From NCBI RefSeq assembly GCF_030070105.1, contig NZ_JASJOO010000002.1:1604090-1668089 (forward strand): DNA of 64,000 nucleotides, given 5' to 3'. The translations under genes were made by a program, and so were the position numbers. Shown here piece by piece: positions 37,918 to 47,719 of the stretch (position 1 is the stretch's first letter; every line of letters begins with the position of its first letter). The DNA comes from Bermanella sp. WJH001. Its GTDB lineage: Bacteria > Pseudomonadota > Gammaproteobacteria > Pseudomonadales > Oceanobacteraceae. Under the pieces are notes generated by a model. It ran no database searches. It was not told the DNA's origin and worked only from the letters and a program-made list of their open reading frames with translations.

Positions 37918-38017
37918 TTTTGCAACCAGCTCCTAGTTATGGCTTGCTAAAGGATCTACAACAAGCCGGTGAACAAGTAGAAATTCTGCGAACTTCAGAG
38001 AAATAATACTTTTACGT

Positions 38018-38043
38018 GCCTGCTTTACTGATTTCAAGCAGGC
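38018..38043 (-). other. Hairpin between choX and choW
   Basis: GCCTGCTT at 38018-38025 pairs with AAGCAGGC at 38036-38043 (8-bp stem, 10-base loop). On the operon strand no T-run follows, so it is more likely a stabilising or processing stem that raises the level of binding protein over permease than a full terminator. Confidence 0.5.
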
Positions 38044-38057
38044 TAATTTTTTACATT

Positions 38058-38981
38058 TTAAAGTGATGCCTTCACAGCAGCTACACCAGGCTTGCCATCT
38101 TTAGTAGTTACGCCTTTTAACCATGCATCAAGCACTGAAGGATTTGCCTTTAACCAATTACGTGCAGCCACTTCTGGTTTTTTCTTGTCGTCTAAAATTG
38201 CTTTCATCACTTCATTTTCAAGGGCTAAAGTGAATTCAAGGTTATTTAAGAAACGGCCAATATTTGGACATTCATTTACATAACCTTTAAGCACATTTGT
38301 CATGACACTGGCGCCACCTAAGTTTGGTCCAAAAAAATCATCGCCACCTTCAAGATAAGCCAGATCAAAATTACTGTTCATTGGGTGTGGCTCCCAACCT
38401 AGAAACACAATCCAGTTATCACGACGTACTTTGCGTTTAACTTGTGACAACATACCCGCTTCACTTGACTCGACAACTTCAAAGTCTTTTAGACCAAAGG
38501 CGTTTTTATCAATCATGTCTTGAATCAAACGGTTGCCGTCGTTACCAGGCTCAATACCGTAAATTTTTTCATCAAACTTATCGGCAAATTTAGCGATATC
38601 TGCAAAGTTTTTTACACCGGCATCATAAACATGTTTAGGCACCGCTAACGTGTACTTAGCACCGGTTAAATTGGTTTTTAACGTTTCAACCGTACCACGA
38701 TCTAGGTAAGGTCGAATATCCCCTTCCATGGTTGGCATCCAGTTGCCCAAGAAAATATCGATATCACCATTTTCTAATGACTTATACGTCACCGGCACAG
38801 ATAACATTTGAGTGGTGGTTTCATACCCTAAACCTTTTAACACAACGGAACTTAATGCTGTTGTCGCTGTGATATCTGTCCAACCTACGTCAGAAAAGCG
38901 CACTTTTTCACACTGGCCAGCCATACTGAGCGATGCAGTTAAAGCTAATGCGGTTGTGATTATCGTTCGAATCATTTTCAT
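38058..38981 (-). CDS. choX: Choline ABC transporter periplasmic binding protein
   Basis: This 307-residue OpuAC-type binding protein starts with a signal peptide (MKMIRTIITTALALTASLSMA). Family motifs include VRFSDVGWTDITATTAL, DIFLGNWMPTME and IVFLGWEPHPMN, the last carrying the Trp residue that lines quaternary-amine pockets. The ATG at 38981 follows CTGGAG by 7 bases; a longer frame reads 27 codons further into betA and is not used. It captures choline in the periplasm for choWV. It lies 34 bases after betA. Confidence 0.9.
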   Translation of the reverse strand: MKMIRTIITTALALTASLSMAGQCEKVRFSDVGWTDITATTALSSVVLKGLGYETTTQMLSVPVTYKSLENGDIDIFLGNWMPTMEGDIRPYLDRGTVETLKTNLTGAKYTLAVPKHVYDAGVKNFADIAKFADKFDEKIYGIEPGNDGNRLIQDMIDKNAFGLKDFEVVESSEAGMLSQVKRKVRRDNWIVFLGWEPHPMNSNFDLAYLEGGDDFFGPNLGGASVMTNVLKGYVNECPNIGRFLNNLEFTLALENEVMKAILDDKKKPEVAARNWLKANPSVLDAWLKGVTTKDGKPGVAAVKASL

Positions 38982-39015
38982 TCTTTTTCTCCAGTTAGTT
39001 ATTATGTAATTAATC

Positions 39016-40686
39016 TTAACGAGTTGGTTGGCGTGGACGCTGATATTGATCCCAGTTGGCATCCATTCCTACTTCAATGCCACTTGCCAGCATCGTTTTG
39101 CGTCCAAGTATTAAATCTGCGGCGCGCTCTGCCACCATAATAGTTGGGGCATTTAAATTACCATTGGGTATCGTCGGAAAAATCGACGAATCCACCACTC
39201 TTAACCCTTTAATACCATGCACGTTTGTTTGGCTATCTACAACCGCTCCTTCATCTTCACCCATACGACACGAACACGAAGGGTGATAAGCGCTTTCTAC
39301 TGCACTGCGTACAAATTCATCAATCTGCTCATCGGTTTGAACATCTTCGCCTGGTTGAATTTCACCATCACGATATTCATCAAATGCAGGCTGGTTAATA
39401 ATTTCACGGGTTAATTTAACGCAGTCGCGAAACCCTTCGCGATCCACTTCTTCTTGCAAATAATTAAACTGTATTGACGGATGATCATGAGGGTTGCTGC
39501 TGCGCACATACACACGACCACGGCTTTTGGGTTTGTTATGGCCAATATGTACTTGAAAACCATGACCATCAAATGCCACCTTGCCGTCGTAACGCATGGC
39601 CGCAGGTAAAAAATGGTATTGTAAATCTGGCCATTCAACGCCTGCTTTTGAGCGAATAAAACCACACGATTCAAAGTGGTTGGTAGCTCCTAACCCTTTG
39701 CGAGTAAAAATCCAGCGCGCGCCAATTAAAAATTTATCCCACAAACCCAACTTGCTGTTTAATGTAATGGGTTGTTTGCATTTAAATTGAAAATAGAACT
39801 CTAAGTGATCTTGTAAATTTTCACCCACACCCGGTAGTTCATGCTCAACTTTAATGCCGGCTTTATTGAGCACATCTGGCGCACCAATACCTGAGAGCTG
39901 TAAAATATGAGGTGAGCCAATTGAGCCTGCGGATAAAATCACTTCTTGCTTGGCGATTATGTCCTGCACTCGCCCTTTTTGTTCAACCCGCACGCCAATT
40001 GCACGTTTATTTTCGAGTAAAACTTTATGCACAAGAGCATGTGTCATAACCGTGAGGTTGTCTCGCTTCATGGCCGGGCGTAAATAGGCATTGGCGGTAG
40101 ACCAACGTACGCCATTTTTAACCGTCATGTGCATGGGACCAAAACCTTCTTGCTGGCGACCATTATAGTCAGCGGTAAAATCATAACCGGCTTGCTTGCC
40201 TGCTTCGATAAATGCCGTGTAAAGCGGGTTTTGCATATTGTTACCGTTGTTGGTGGCAAGCGGGCCAGTATCACCGCGATATTCATCACCACCAAACGCC
40301 CAGCTTTCTGCCTTTTTAAAATACGGTAAGCAGTGTTCGTAATCCCAATCTTTTGCACCGGCTTGTGCCCATTCATCAAAATCACGGGCATGACCGCGCA
40401 CATACACCATGCCATTAATCGATGATGAACCGCCTAGCACTTTACCGCGAGGGCAATGCATTTCGCGGTTATTCAAATAAGGCTCTGGATCTGTGTGAAA
40501 TTGCCATGCGTATTTTTTTGTACTCATGGGAATCGACAGGGCCGTAGGCATTTGAATAAAAATACTGCGATCACTGCCACCGGTTTCAATTAACAAAACC
40601 TTGCAACTGGCATCTTTGCTTAAACGGTTTGCCAATACGCAACCTGCGGAACCTGCACCCACAATAATGTAATCATATTCACTCAT
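39016..40686 (-). CDS. betA: Choline dehydrogenase
   Basis: The 556-residue GMC oxidoreductase oxidises choline to betaine aldehyde and can carry on to betaine. The FAD motif [16 protein letters not shown] is at the N-terminus, [16 protein letters not shown] and the catalytic His region [11 protein letters not shown] are intact. The ATG at 40686 follows AAGGAAG by 5 bases; an upstream start 9 codons earlier is not needed. It lies 10 bases after betB in the bet-cho operon and probably acts at the membrane. Confidence 0.95.
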   Translation of the reverse strand: MSEYDYIIVGAGSAGCVLANRLSKDASCKVLLIETGGSDRSIFIQMPTALSIPMSTKKYAWQFHTDPEPYLNNREMHCPRGKVLGGSSSINGMVYVRGHARDFDEWAQAGAKDWDYEHCLPYFKKAESWAFGGDEYRGDTGPLATNNGNNMQNPLYTAFIEAGKQAGYDFTADYNGRQQEGFGPMHMTVKNGVRWSTANAYLRPAMKRDNLTVMTHALVHKVLLENKRAIGVRVEQKGRVQDIIAKQEVILSAGSIGSPHILQLSGIGAPDVLNKAGIKVEHELPGVGENLQDHLEFYFQFKCKQPITLNSKLGLWDKFLIGARWIFTRKGLGATNHFESCGFIRSKAGVEWPDLQYHFLPAAMRYDGKVAFDGHGFQVHIGHNKPKSRGRVYVRSSNPHDHPSIQFNYLQEEVDREGFRDCVKLTREIINQPAFDEYRDGEIQPGEDVQTDEQIDEFVRSAVESAYHPSCSCRMGEDEGAVVDSQTNVHGIKGLRVVDSSIFPTIPNGNLNAPTIMVAERAADLILGRKTMLASGIEVGMDANWDQYQRPRQPTR

Positions 40687-40696
40687 GGCAGCTTCC

Positions 40697-42154
40697 TTAA
40701 AACGGGCTTTCAATTGGGTTCATACCCACATATACAGATTTTAATTGAGTATATTGTCGCAAGGTTTCAAAACCATTTTCACGGCCAAGCCCTGATGATT
40801 TATATCCACCCACTGGCATTTCAGCCGGAGAATTTCCATAAGCGTTAATCCAGCAAATACCCGCTTGGATTTTATGAATCACACGGTGAGCGCGACGAAT
40901 ATCTTTGGTGAATACACCCGCAGCTAAACCAAGCTCGGTATCGTTAGCACGACGAATGACTTCGTCTTCATCATCAAACGTTAATACCGACATCACAGGG
41001 CCAAAGATTTCTTCGCGAACGATGGTCATATCATCTGAGCATTCAGTGAAAATAGTGGGTGCCACAAAAAAGCCCCCTTCATTACCTGCCGGTTTTAAAG
41101 CATGGCCTCCAGCCGCTAGGGTTGCACCTTCAGCCTTGCCTTTGTCGATGTAACCCATCACTAATTGTTGATGCTTAGCTGATATTAGCGCCCCAAAATT
41201 CACATCAGGGTTCATGGGCTCACCTGCCACAATGTTGTTATGAGTGCGCTCAACTAATTGTTTAATAAACGCATCTTTAATACCGCCTTGCACAAATACC
41301 CGAGTGCCGTTGGTGCAGATTTCACCTTGGGTATAAAAGTTACCGAGCATGGCAGCTGATACCGCATCCTCTAAATCGGCATCATCAAAAATAATCAGTG
41401 GGGATTTACCACCTAACTCCATGGTCACTTCTTTAAGGGTAGTCGCTGCTGCCGCCATCACTTTTTTACCGGTACCCACCTCACCCGTAAATGAAACTTT
41501 GGCAATGCCTTTATGATGGGTTAACCAACTGCCTACATCAGCTGCACCATGCACCACATTAAACACCCCAGCTGGCACACCTGCCTCTATAAAAATTTCA
41601 GCTAATTTAACTGCACCATGAGGGGTTTCTTCTGAAGGCTTAAAGATCATGGCATTGCCACAGGCCAATGCAGGGGCGGCCTTCCAACAAGCAATTTGCA
41701 GCGGATAATTCCAAGCGCCAATGCCCGCACACACACCTAAGGGCTCGCGGCGGGTGTAATAAAAATCCCCACCTAAATCTTGTTGGTTGCCTTCGATAGC
41801 GGGTGCTAGGCCTGCAAAAAATTCAATGGAATCAGCACCCGTTACCACATCCACTACAGAAGCCTCTTGCCAAGGCTTGCCAGTATCTTCAACTTCTATG
41901 GCTGCTAGCTCATCATTACGCTGGCGCAGCAAAGCGACTGCTTTTAATAAAATGCGGCTGCGCTCAATGCCTGTCATTTGCGACCACTGCTCAAAGCCTT
42001 TTTTAGCACTCACAAGTGCCGCTTCTCGCACACCCTCATTCGCCACTTCTACCTTATAAGCAAGTTTGCCTGTGGCTGGATTAATCACATCAAAGGTTTC
42101 GCCACTTGTATTCGAGTAGGTCTTACCATCTATAAAATTCTTGAGTATGTTCAT
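40697..42154 (-). CDS. betB: Betaine aldehyde dehydrogenase
   Basis: The 485-residue aldehyde dehydrogenase makes glycine betaine. Catalytic Glu is in [11 protein letters not shown] and Cys in [11 protein letters not shown], with [19 protein letters not shown] in the substrate region. GGGGG lies 5-9 bases before the ATG, which overlaps the betI stop as ATGA. Length and motifs are standard for BetB. Confidence 0.96.
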   Translation of the reverse strand: MNILKNFIDGKTYSNTSGETFDVINPATGKLAYKVEVANEGVREAALVSAKKGFEQWSQMTGIERSRILLKAVALLRQRNDELAAIEVEDTGKPWQEASVVDVVTGADSIEFFAGLAPAIEGNQQDLGGDFYYTRREPLGVCAGIGAWNYPLQIACWKAAPALACGNAMIFKPSEETPHGAVKLAEIFIEAGVPAGVFNVVHGAADVGSWLTHHKGIAKVSFTGEVGTGKKVMAAAATTLKEVTMELGGKSPLIIFDDADLEDAVSAAMLGNFYTQGEICTNGTRVFVQGGIKDAFIKQLVERTHNNIVAGEPMNPDVNFGALISAKHQQLVMGYIDKGKAEGATLAAGGHALKPAGNEGGFFVAPTIFTECSDDMTIVREEIFGPVMSVLTFDDEDEVIRRANDTELGLAAGVFTKDIRRAHRVIHKIQAGICWINAYGNSPAEMPVGGYKSSGLGRENGFETLRQYTQLKSVYVGMNPIESPF

Positions 42155-42756
42155 TTATCGCCCCCAAAACGGTCGACCTGAAGGTGAATGAATTCTTTAC
42201 AAAGTCGTTCTGACTCTTGGAAACCATGCTCTTGTGGTGGGCTGAGCGTGCTGCGCAACCACATGCCATCAATCATGGCCGCCGTCATGCGCGCAGCCTC
42301 AATGGCTTTTTGCTTATCTGCCAACAACTGGCAAAACGAATAACGTAAATTACTTTCAAGGCGCTTATTGTTTACCGCCTGCAACCTAGCTAACGCTGGA
42401 TCATGAGTAGCCTGCCCCCAAAACGATAACCAAGTAGTACTGGCTCGGGATGATTGCTGGAACCCTGAAAAGTTGGTTTCGACGATCATCATCAACCTAT
42501 CCATAGGGCTGGGGTGACTGGCTTGTTCAATGCGCAACAACAAACCATTCTTTAATTCATCCAGTAAATGACGCACAGCGGCCTCAATGACCCCCTGCTT
42601 ACCACCGAAGTAATGACTAATAATACCTGATGACATACCCGCTAAACGGCTGATGGTGACAATGGTTGTACCCTGAAAGCCATATTCTTCAATTGACTTA
42701 AGGGTCGCCTCAATAAGCTGCAACTTGCGAACAGGCTCTATTCCAATTTTAGACAT
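42151..42756 (-). CDS. betI: BetI-type TetR repressor of the choline operon
   Basis: The 201-residue TetR-family protein has the N-terminal HTH ([27 protein letters not shown] split across residues about 28-54). That sequence is typical of BetI, the choline-responsive repressor. I chose the ATG at 42756 ([11 protein letters not shown]), because upstream codons overlap a perfect operator-like palindrome. It is the first gene of the betI-betB-betA-choX-choW-choV operon, consistent with autoregulation. Confidence 0.92.
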   Translation of the reverse strand: MSKIGIEPVRKLQLIEATLKSIEEYGFQGTTIVTISRLAGMSSGIISHYFGGKQGVIEAAVRHLLDELKNGLLLRIEQASHPSPMDRLMMIVETNFSGFQQSSRASTTWLSFWGQATHDPALARLQAVNNKRLESNLRYSFCQLLADKQKAIEAARMTAAMIDGMWLRSTLSPPQEHGFQESERLCKEFIHLQVDRFGGDK

Positions 42757-42766
42757 ATCTTTTTTG

Positions 42767-42780
42767 ATTGAACGTTCAAT
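42767..42780. promoter_or_regulatory. Candidate BetI operator
   Basis: ATTGAACGTTCAAT is a perfect 14-bp palindrome ending 10 bases before the betI start. It resembles sites reported for BetI in other Gammaproteobacteria (from memory, not checked). Its position predicts repression of the whole operon until choline is present. Confidence 0.65.
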
Positions 42781-43089
42781 TAATAACAAGTCTAATGTTT
42801 AGATATCTAAATATCAACCTTAGCCCAAGGACCACATAACTCACTATTTATAAATGAAACCAGCCAAAATCATCTAAAAGCGAGAGATATAGCGAGGCAC
42901 AAGGAATATGATTTTAATTACAGGACGATAGATTTACACAAAAAAACCACCCCATCCAAAAAAGAACCCCCCAACACCCTAACAAGCCAACAACAGAACC
43001 CTCGCCTCGCCACATACTTTAAAATACACTTGCCCCCCTATTATTTTGATCTTCAGATTCATCTAACTATATAAGCAACCTTATTTGCC
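42781..43089. other. Intergenic region between divergent betI and ispE
   Basis: Apart from the operator at one end and a probable ispE promoter at the other, I see only low-complexity A- and C-rich sequence (around 42930-43020). No ORF, tRNA or strong hairpin. Confidence 0.45.
43046..43075 (+). promoter_or_regulatory. Probable sigma-70 promoter of ispE
   Basis: TTGATC at 43046-43051 and TATATA at 43068-43073 (16-base spacer), or TATAAG two bases on (18-base spacer), lie 15-20 bases before the ispE ATG. The leader would be very short. Confidence 0.4.
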
Positions 43090-43941
43090 ATGCCGATACC
43101 AGATAGCCTCACCCTACCTAGCCCTGCCAAATTAAATTTGTTTTTGCACATTACCGGGCAACGCCCCAACGGCTATCACGAGCTACAAACCATCTTTCAA
43201 TTTATTGATCGCTGCGATGAACTCACCTTTAAAGCAAACAACAGTAGCCAAATTACCATTACGCCAGCTATTCCCGGTGTCGCATTAGAAGACAACCTTA
43301 TTTATAGAGCTGCCAAAATGATTCAACAAAAAACCGGCTGCACAAAAGGGGTCGACATACATTTAAATAAAATTTTACCCATGGGCGGGGGCTTAGGTGG
43401 CGGCAGTTCTAATGCTGCCACCGCATTAGTGGGTTTAAATCATTTATGGCAAACCCAATTAAGCGAAAATGAATTAGCTGAGCTAGGCTTACAGCTGGGT
43501 GCCGATGTACCTGTGTTTGTTCGTGGCAAAGCCGCATGGGCACAGGGGGTTGGCGAGCAACTAACACCGATGGATGACTTAGAAGAAAATTGGTTTGTGG
43601 TAATTGTCCCACCTTGTCATGTGAACACTGCTGAAATTTTTTCACACAAAGATTTGACAAGGGACACTCCAACGTGCAGAATTAGCGCCGCTCTCAGGGG
43701 CGAGGGTCAAAATGACTGTGAATCAGTGGTTTGCAAACTCTACCAAGAAGTTTCTAACTCATTGAATTTGCTAAAGAATTTTGGCTCTGCTAGAATGACT
43801 GGCACTGGCGCTTGCGTCTTCTTAGAAGTAGATTCTGAGATAACAGCAAACTCGGTTCTAGCCAAGCTACCAGCTGATATAAAAGCTTTCGTGGCGAAAG
43901 GCATTAACCAATCGCCATTGCAAAAAGCTTTAATAAGCTGA
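43090..43941 (+). CDS. ispE: 4-diphosphocytidyl-2-C-methyl-D-erythritol kinase
   Basis: The 283-residue GHMP kinase acts in the MEP pathway of isoprenoid synthesis. The ATP-binding PMGGGLGGGSSNAAT motif, the N-terminal SPAKLNLFLHITGQRPNGYH and the C-terminal ARMTGTGACVF are intact. It is followed 8 bases later by tRNA-Gln and then prs, the usual gammaproteobacterial order; its usual upstream neighbour lolB is 9 kb away here. Confidence 0.95.
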   Translation: MPIPDSLTLPSPAKLNLFLHITGQRPNGYHELQTIFQFIDRCDELTFKANNSSQITITPAIPGVALEDNLIYRAAKMIQQKTGCTKGVDIHLNKILPMGGGLGGGSSNAATALVGLNHLWQTQLSENELAELGLQLGADVPVFVRGKAAWAQGVGEQLTPMDDLEENWFVVIVPPCHVNTAEIFSHKDLTRDTPTCRISAALRGEGQNDCESVVCKLYQEVSNSLNLLKNFGSARMTGTGACVFLEVDSEITANSVLAKLPADIKAFVAKGINQSPLQKALIS

Positions 43942-43949
43942 GTCAATTT

Positions 43950-44024
43950 AGGGGTGTAGCCAAGCGGTAAGGCAACGGGTTTTGATCCCGTCATGCGTAG
44001 GTTCGAATCCTGCCACCCCTGCCA
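43950..44024 (+). tRNA. tRNA-Gln (anticodon TTG)
   Basis: A 75-nt cloverleaf with acceptor AGGGGTG/CACCCCT, discriminator G and encoded CCA. The anticodon arm ACGGG-TTTTGAT-CCCGT gives anticodon TTG and the T arm contains GGTTCGAATCC. It sits between ispE and prs, as in Pseudomonas. Confidence 0.95.
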
Positions 44025-44076
44025 TCTTCTTAAAATCCATCATTGATCAAGCTAATTAGCACATGGGGTATCCGAC

Positions 44077-45021
44077 GTGTCTAAGTTAATGGTTTTTACC
44101 GGTAACGCAAATCCGGAACTGGCGCGTCTTATTGTTGAGCGTCTAGACCTTCCCCTAGGTGAGGCCACTTGCGGCCAATTCAGTGATGGTGAAATCACCA
44201 TTGATATCCAAGAAAACGTACGCGGTAAAGACGTTTTCATTATCCAGCCAACCTGTGTTCCAACCAATGACAACCTTATGGAAGTGTTGTTAATGGCCGA
44301 TGCATTGCGTCGTTCTTCTGCAGGTCGTGTGACGGCTGTTATTCCTTATTATGGTTATGCTCGCCAAGATCGTCGTGTACGCTCTGCTCGTGTGCCTATT
44401 TCTGCAAAAGTAGTGGCTGATATGCTACAAACTGCGGGTGTTGACCGTGTATTAACGGTTGATCTTCATGCAGACCAAATTCAAGGCTTCTTCAATATCC
44501 CAATGGACAACATCTACGGTTCACCGATTTTATTAGATGACATTGAAAAGCAAAACTATGACAACCTAATGGTTGTCTCTCCTGACGTAGGTGGCGTAGT
44601 ACGTGCCCGTGCGATTGCTAAGCAATTAAACGATGCAGACCTTGCCATCATCGACAAACGTCGTCCACAAGCCAACGAAGCGCAAGTTATGCACATTATT
44701 GGTGACGTAACCGACCGCACCTGTGTATTGGTTGACGATATGGTCGATACCGCAGGGACGTTATGTAAAGCAGCCGATGCACTTAAGCAATTTGGTGCAA
44801 AAAAGGTTGTCGCTTACTGTACACATCCTGTACTATCCGGCGCCGCGATACAGAACATAATGAATTCTCAGTTGGATGAATTAGTGGTAACTGACACGAT
44901 TCCTCTAACCAAAGAAGCCAAGGCATGTGGGCAAATTCGCCAACTAACCTTAGCGGGCTTGTTAGCCGAGTCGATTCGACGCGTTAACAACGAAGAATCC
45001 ATCAGTGCGATGTTCCGTTAA
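44077..45021 (+). CDS. prs: Ribose-phosphate pyrophosphokinase
   Basis: The 314-residue enzyme makes PRPP from ribose-5-phosphate and ATP, feeding purine, pyrimidine, His and Trp synthesis. Motifs: [26 protein letters not shown], the catalytic [12 protein letters not shown] region and the PRPP loop [14 protein letters not shown]. The start is a GTG at 44077 giving (M)[15 protein letters not shown], which matches the family; GGGG lies 9 bases upstream. Confidence 0.96.
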   Translation: MSKLMVFTGNANPELARLIVERLDLPLGEATCGQFSDGEITIDIQENVRGKDVFIIQPTCVPTNDNLMEVLLMADALRRSSAGRVTAVIPYYGYARQDRRVRSARVPISAKVVADMLQTAGVDRVLTVDLHADQIQGFFNIPMDNIYGSPILLDDIEKQNYDNLMVVSPDVGGVVRARAIAKQLNDADLAIIDKRRPQANEAQVMHIIGDVTDRTCVLVDDMVDTAGTLCKAADALKQFGAKKVVAYCTHPVLSGAAIQNIMNSQLDELVVTDTIPLTKEAKACGQIRQLTLAGLLAESIRRVNNEESISAMFR

Positions 45022-45044
45022 TTCAGAACAACGTATTTGATTGA

Positions 45045-45064
45045 GCTTAAAGTTTACTTTAAGC
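45045..45064 (+). other. Hairpin in the prs-rplY gap
   Basis: GCTTAAAGT-TT-ACTTTAAGC is a perfect 9-bp inverted repeat without a T-run, followed by a second weaker stem around 45069-45098 (CTCTAAC/GTTAGGG). Together they could form the rplY leader. A regulatory role is only a guess. Confidence 0.35.
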
Positions 45065-45125
45065 AAAGGGCTCTAACTCTGGTCGCGGGGTTAGGGCTAA
45101 TTTTATTTATAAAGGGTAATAAACC

Positions 45126-45758
45126 ATGGCAAATTACGAATTGAAAGCCGAACTTCGCGAATTGAAAGGTACGGGTGCGAGCCGCCGCCTTCGTCGTGAA
45201 GCGGGCAAAACTCCTGGCATCGTTTACGGTGGCGATAAAGAACCAACTCAGGTTACTTTAGAACTTAAAGAACTAAACAAAGCGTTCGAAGATGAAGGTT
45301 TTTTCAGCCACATCATCAAGCTAAACGTTGCTGGCACAACTGAAACTGTACTTGTAAAAGACGTTCAGCGTCACGCTTACAAGCCTGTTGTTCTTCACGT
45401 TGACTTCCAACGCGTATCTAACAGCACCGTAATCAAGCAGCACATCCCTCTACACTTCATCAACGAAGAAGCTTGTAAAGGCGTTAAGCTACAAGGCGGT
45501 AAAGTTACTCACACTGTTAACGACGTAATGGTTATCTGTGAAGCGAGCAACCTTCCTGAGTTCATCGAAGTAGATCTTAAAGATGTTGAAGTAGGCACCA
45601 CTCTTCACCTTTCTGACCTTAAACTTCCAGCGGGTGTTGAGATCCTTGAGTTAACTCACGGTTCTGACCACGATTCTGCTGTTGTTTCTGTTGACGTACC
45701 TAAAGGTGCTTCTGCAGCTGATGAAGATGACGCAGCTGAAGAAGCTGCTGCAGAGTAA
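45126..45758 (+). CDS. rplY: Ribosomal protein bL25, long CTC form
   Basis: The 210-residue protein has the 5S-rRNA-binding L25 domain (about 1-92; TGASRRLRREAGKTPGIVYGG split by residue 20-36, VLHVDFQRV near the end) and the additional TL5/CTC beta domain (about 95-185). An acidic Ala/Glu/Asp tail completes it. AAAGGG lies before the ATG. Codon choice is strongly biased, as expected for a highly expressed gene. Confidence 0.95.
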   Translation: MANYELKAELRELKGTGASRRLRREAGKTPGIVYGGDKEPTQVTLELKELNKAFEDEGFFSHIIKLNVAGTTETVLVKDVQRHAYKPVVLHVDFQRVSNSTVIKQHIPLHFINEEACKGVKLQGGKVTHTVNDVMVICEASNLPEFIEVDLKDVEVGTTLHLSDLKLPAGVEILELTHGSDHDSAVVSVDVPKGASAADEDDAAEEAAAE

Positions 45759-45779
45759 TCCATTAAATAAGGCACTCGC

Positions 45780-46367
45780 GTGAAGGATAACATTCGTCTA
45801 ATTGTGGGCTTGGGTAATCCCGGTTCAGAATATGAGAATACGCGTCATAACGCAGGTGCTTGGTTACTCGACGAGATTGCACGCCAATATGGCGTGCAAC
45901 TCAAACCTGAAAAAAAATTCCACGGTCTATGTGGAAAAGCCTTAATCAAAGGCAAAGAAGTCTTTTTACTCTTCCCTACTACCTTCATGAATTTAAGTGG
46001 CCAAGCGGTTCAAGCCCTTGCTAACTTTTATAAAATTCCTGTAAATGAAATTTTAGTATTACACGATGAGCTCGACCTCCCCACTGGCACAGCCAAACTA
46101 AAACTAGGTGGTGGTCACGGTGGACAAAATGGTCTGCGAGACATCATCAGTAAAATGGCCAACGACAAAAACTTTTATCGCTTGCGTATTGGTATCGGAC
46201 ATCCCGGTGATAAAAATAAAGTCACAGGCCATGTATTGGGCAAACCCAATAAAGACGAATTAAAAAAGATTGAAACCATCATCGACGCAGCTGCTTCTGA
46301 AATAGACAGCCTGGTCACAGGTGATTGGGCTGGGGCAATGAATCGCCTGCACAGTGTAAAAGCATAA
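45780..46367 (+). CDS. pth: Peptidyl-tRNA hydrolase
   Basis: The 195-residue enzyme recycles peptidyl-tRNA. Catalytic His is in NTRHNAGAW, with [26 protein letters not shown] and [12 protein letters not shown] as family motifs. It starts with a GTG at 45780 with AAGG 8 bases upstream and follows rplY by 21 bases, the standard arrangement. Confidence 0.96.
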   Translation: MKDNIRLIVGLGNPGSEYENTRHNAGAWLLDEIARQYGVQLKPEKKFHGLCGKALIKGKEVFLLFPTTFMNLSGQAVQALANFYKIPVNEILVLHDELDLPTGTAKLKLGGGHGGQNGLRDIISKMANDKNFYRLRIGIGHPGDKNKVTGHVLGKPNKDELKKIETIIDAAASEIDSLVTGDWAGAMNRLHSVKA

Positions 46368-46522
46368 GATGTAAATCGAGAGACGTTTGATGAGTCACCG
46401 TTCATCACCATGACTTAATCCAACTGTTTTAAATCGCTCAACCTGAAAATTTTGAAATATCTTGGAGCTGGAAGACCACAACCATCTAACGTCTTCCTTC
46501 TCCCATCTCACGGAGATACAAC

Positions 46523-47617
46523 ATGGGTTTTAAATGTGGCATTGTCGGCTTACCAAACGTTGGTAAATCTACCCTTTTCAACGCACTGACTAAATCTGGT
46601 ATTGGCGCAGAAAACTTTCCGTTTTGCACCATTGAACCAAACAGTGGCGTAGTGGCCATGCCAGACCCTCGCCTAGATGCGCTAGCTGCCATTGTTAATC
46701 CGCAAAAAGTAATTGCCACTACCATGGAGTTTGTGGATATCGCAGGTCTTGTAAAAGGCGCGTCAAAAGGTGAAGGACTAGGTAATCAGTTCTTAGCGAA
46801 TATTCGTGAAACTGATGCGATTGCTCACGTTGTACGCTGCTTCGAAGATGACAACGTTATTCACGTTGAAAACAAGATTAACCCTGCTGACGATATTGAT
46901 GTTATCAATTTAGAGCTTATTTTGGCTGACCTTGAGTCCGCAGAAAAGCAACTGCAACGTGTTACTCGCACAGCAAAAAGCGGTGATAAAGACGCGGTTG
47001 CCGATAAGAATTTACTAGAAAAAATGGTTGCCCACTTAGAAAGCGATCAACCTATTCGTTCTATGGACTTAAGTGATGACGATAAAAAACGCGTACGCTT
47101 ATTTCACATGATTACCGTTAAACCAACCATGTACATCGCCAACGTAGCCGAAGACGGATTTGATAATAACCCGTTCTTAGATACTGTTCGTGACATTGCC
47201 GCAAAAGAAAACGCGGTTGTTGTACCGGTTTGCAATAAGATCGAACAAGAAATTTCTGAACTAGACGACCCAGAAGACATCGCTATGTTTCTTGAAGAAA
47301 TGGGGCAAAGCGAGCCAGGCCTAAACCGAGTGATTCGTGGTGGTTATGAATTACTTGGCCTACAAACTTACTTTACCGCCGGTGTAAAAGAAGTACGTGC
47401 TTGGACCATTAAACAAGGCAGCACCGCACCACGGGCAGCAGCGGCTATTCACACTGATTTTGAAAAAGGCTTCATTCGTGCTGAAACCATGGCTTATGAT
47501 GACTTTATCGAATACAAGGGTGAGGCTGGCTGTAAACAAGCGGGTAAACTTCGTGTAGAAGGTAAAGAATACATCGTTAAAGACGGCGATATCTTGCACT
47601 TCTTGTTTAATGTTTAA
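46523..47617 (+). CDS. ychF: Ribosome-binding ATPase YchF (OLA1 type)
   Basis: The 364-residue protein has an Obg-like G domain with Walker [30 protein letters not shown], and NKIE in the G4 position instead of NKxD, which explains ATP rather than GTP preference in this family. A coiled-coil insertion and a C-terminal TGS domain follow. It acts on ribosomes and in stress responses. The last codons (FNV stop) are part of a 7-bp tandem repeat that continues past the gene. Confidence 0.97.
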   Translation: MGFKCGIVGLPNVGKSTLFNALTKSGIGAENFPFCTIEPNSGVVAMPDPRLDALAAIVNPQKVIATTMEFVDIAGLVKGASKGEGLGNQFLANIRETDAIAHVVRCFEDDNVIHVENKINPADDIDVINLELILADLESAEKQLQRVTRTAKSGDKDAVADKNLLEKMVAHLESDQPIRSMDLSDDDKKRVRLFHMITVKPTMYIANVAEDGFDNNPFLDTVRDIAAKENAVVVPVCNKIEQEISELDDPEDIAMFLEEMGQSEPGLNRVIRGGYELLGLQTYFTAGVKEVRAWTIKQGSTAPRAAAAIHTDFEKGFIRAETMAYDDFIEYKGEAGCKQAGKLRVEGKEYIVKDGDILHFLFNV

Positions 47618-47669
47618 TGTTTAATGTTTAATGTTAGACGCTAGACGCTAGACGCTAGACGCTAGACGC
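47604..47669 (+). repeat. Two adjoining 7-bp tandem repeats at the ychF 3' end
   Basis: Four perfect copies of TGTTTAA (47604-47631) run across the ychF stop codon. After TGT they switch to five perfect copies of TAGACGC (47635-47669). Seven-base units shift frame on each gain or loss, so changes in the first array would alter or preserve the ychF end depending on site; the stop codon itself is in the second copy. Confidence 0.95.
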
Positions 47670-47681
47670 TTTTAAAATAAG

Positions 47682-47712
47682 AACCGCTTGTGGTAACACA
47701 AGCGGTTTTTTT
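47682..47712 (+). terminator. Terminator downstream of ychF
   Basis: AACCGCTTGTG-GTAA-CACAAGCGGTT, a perfect 11-bp stem with a T-run of seven. It lies after the tandem repeats and close to the stop of the convergent gene. Confidence 0.88.
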
Positions 47713-47719
47713 ATTGAAA

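Noticed and set aside
38982..39062. Longer choX start inside betA
   Set aside because: It would put 27 residues before the signal peptide; the ATG at 38981 has CTGGAG at the right distance.
47604..47669. Seven-base repeats as a CRISPR or satellite-like array
   Set aside because: There are no spacers; the units are directly joined.
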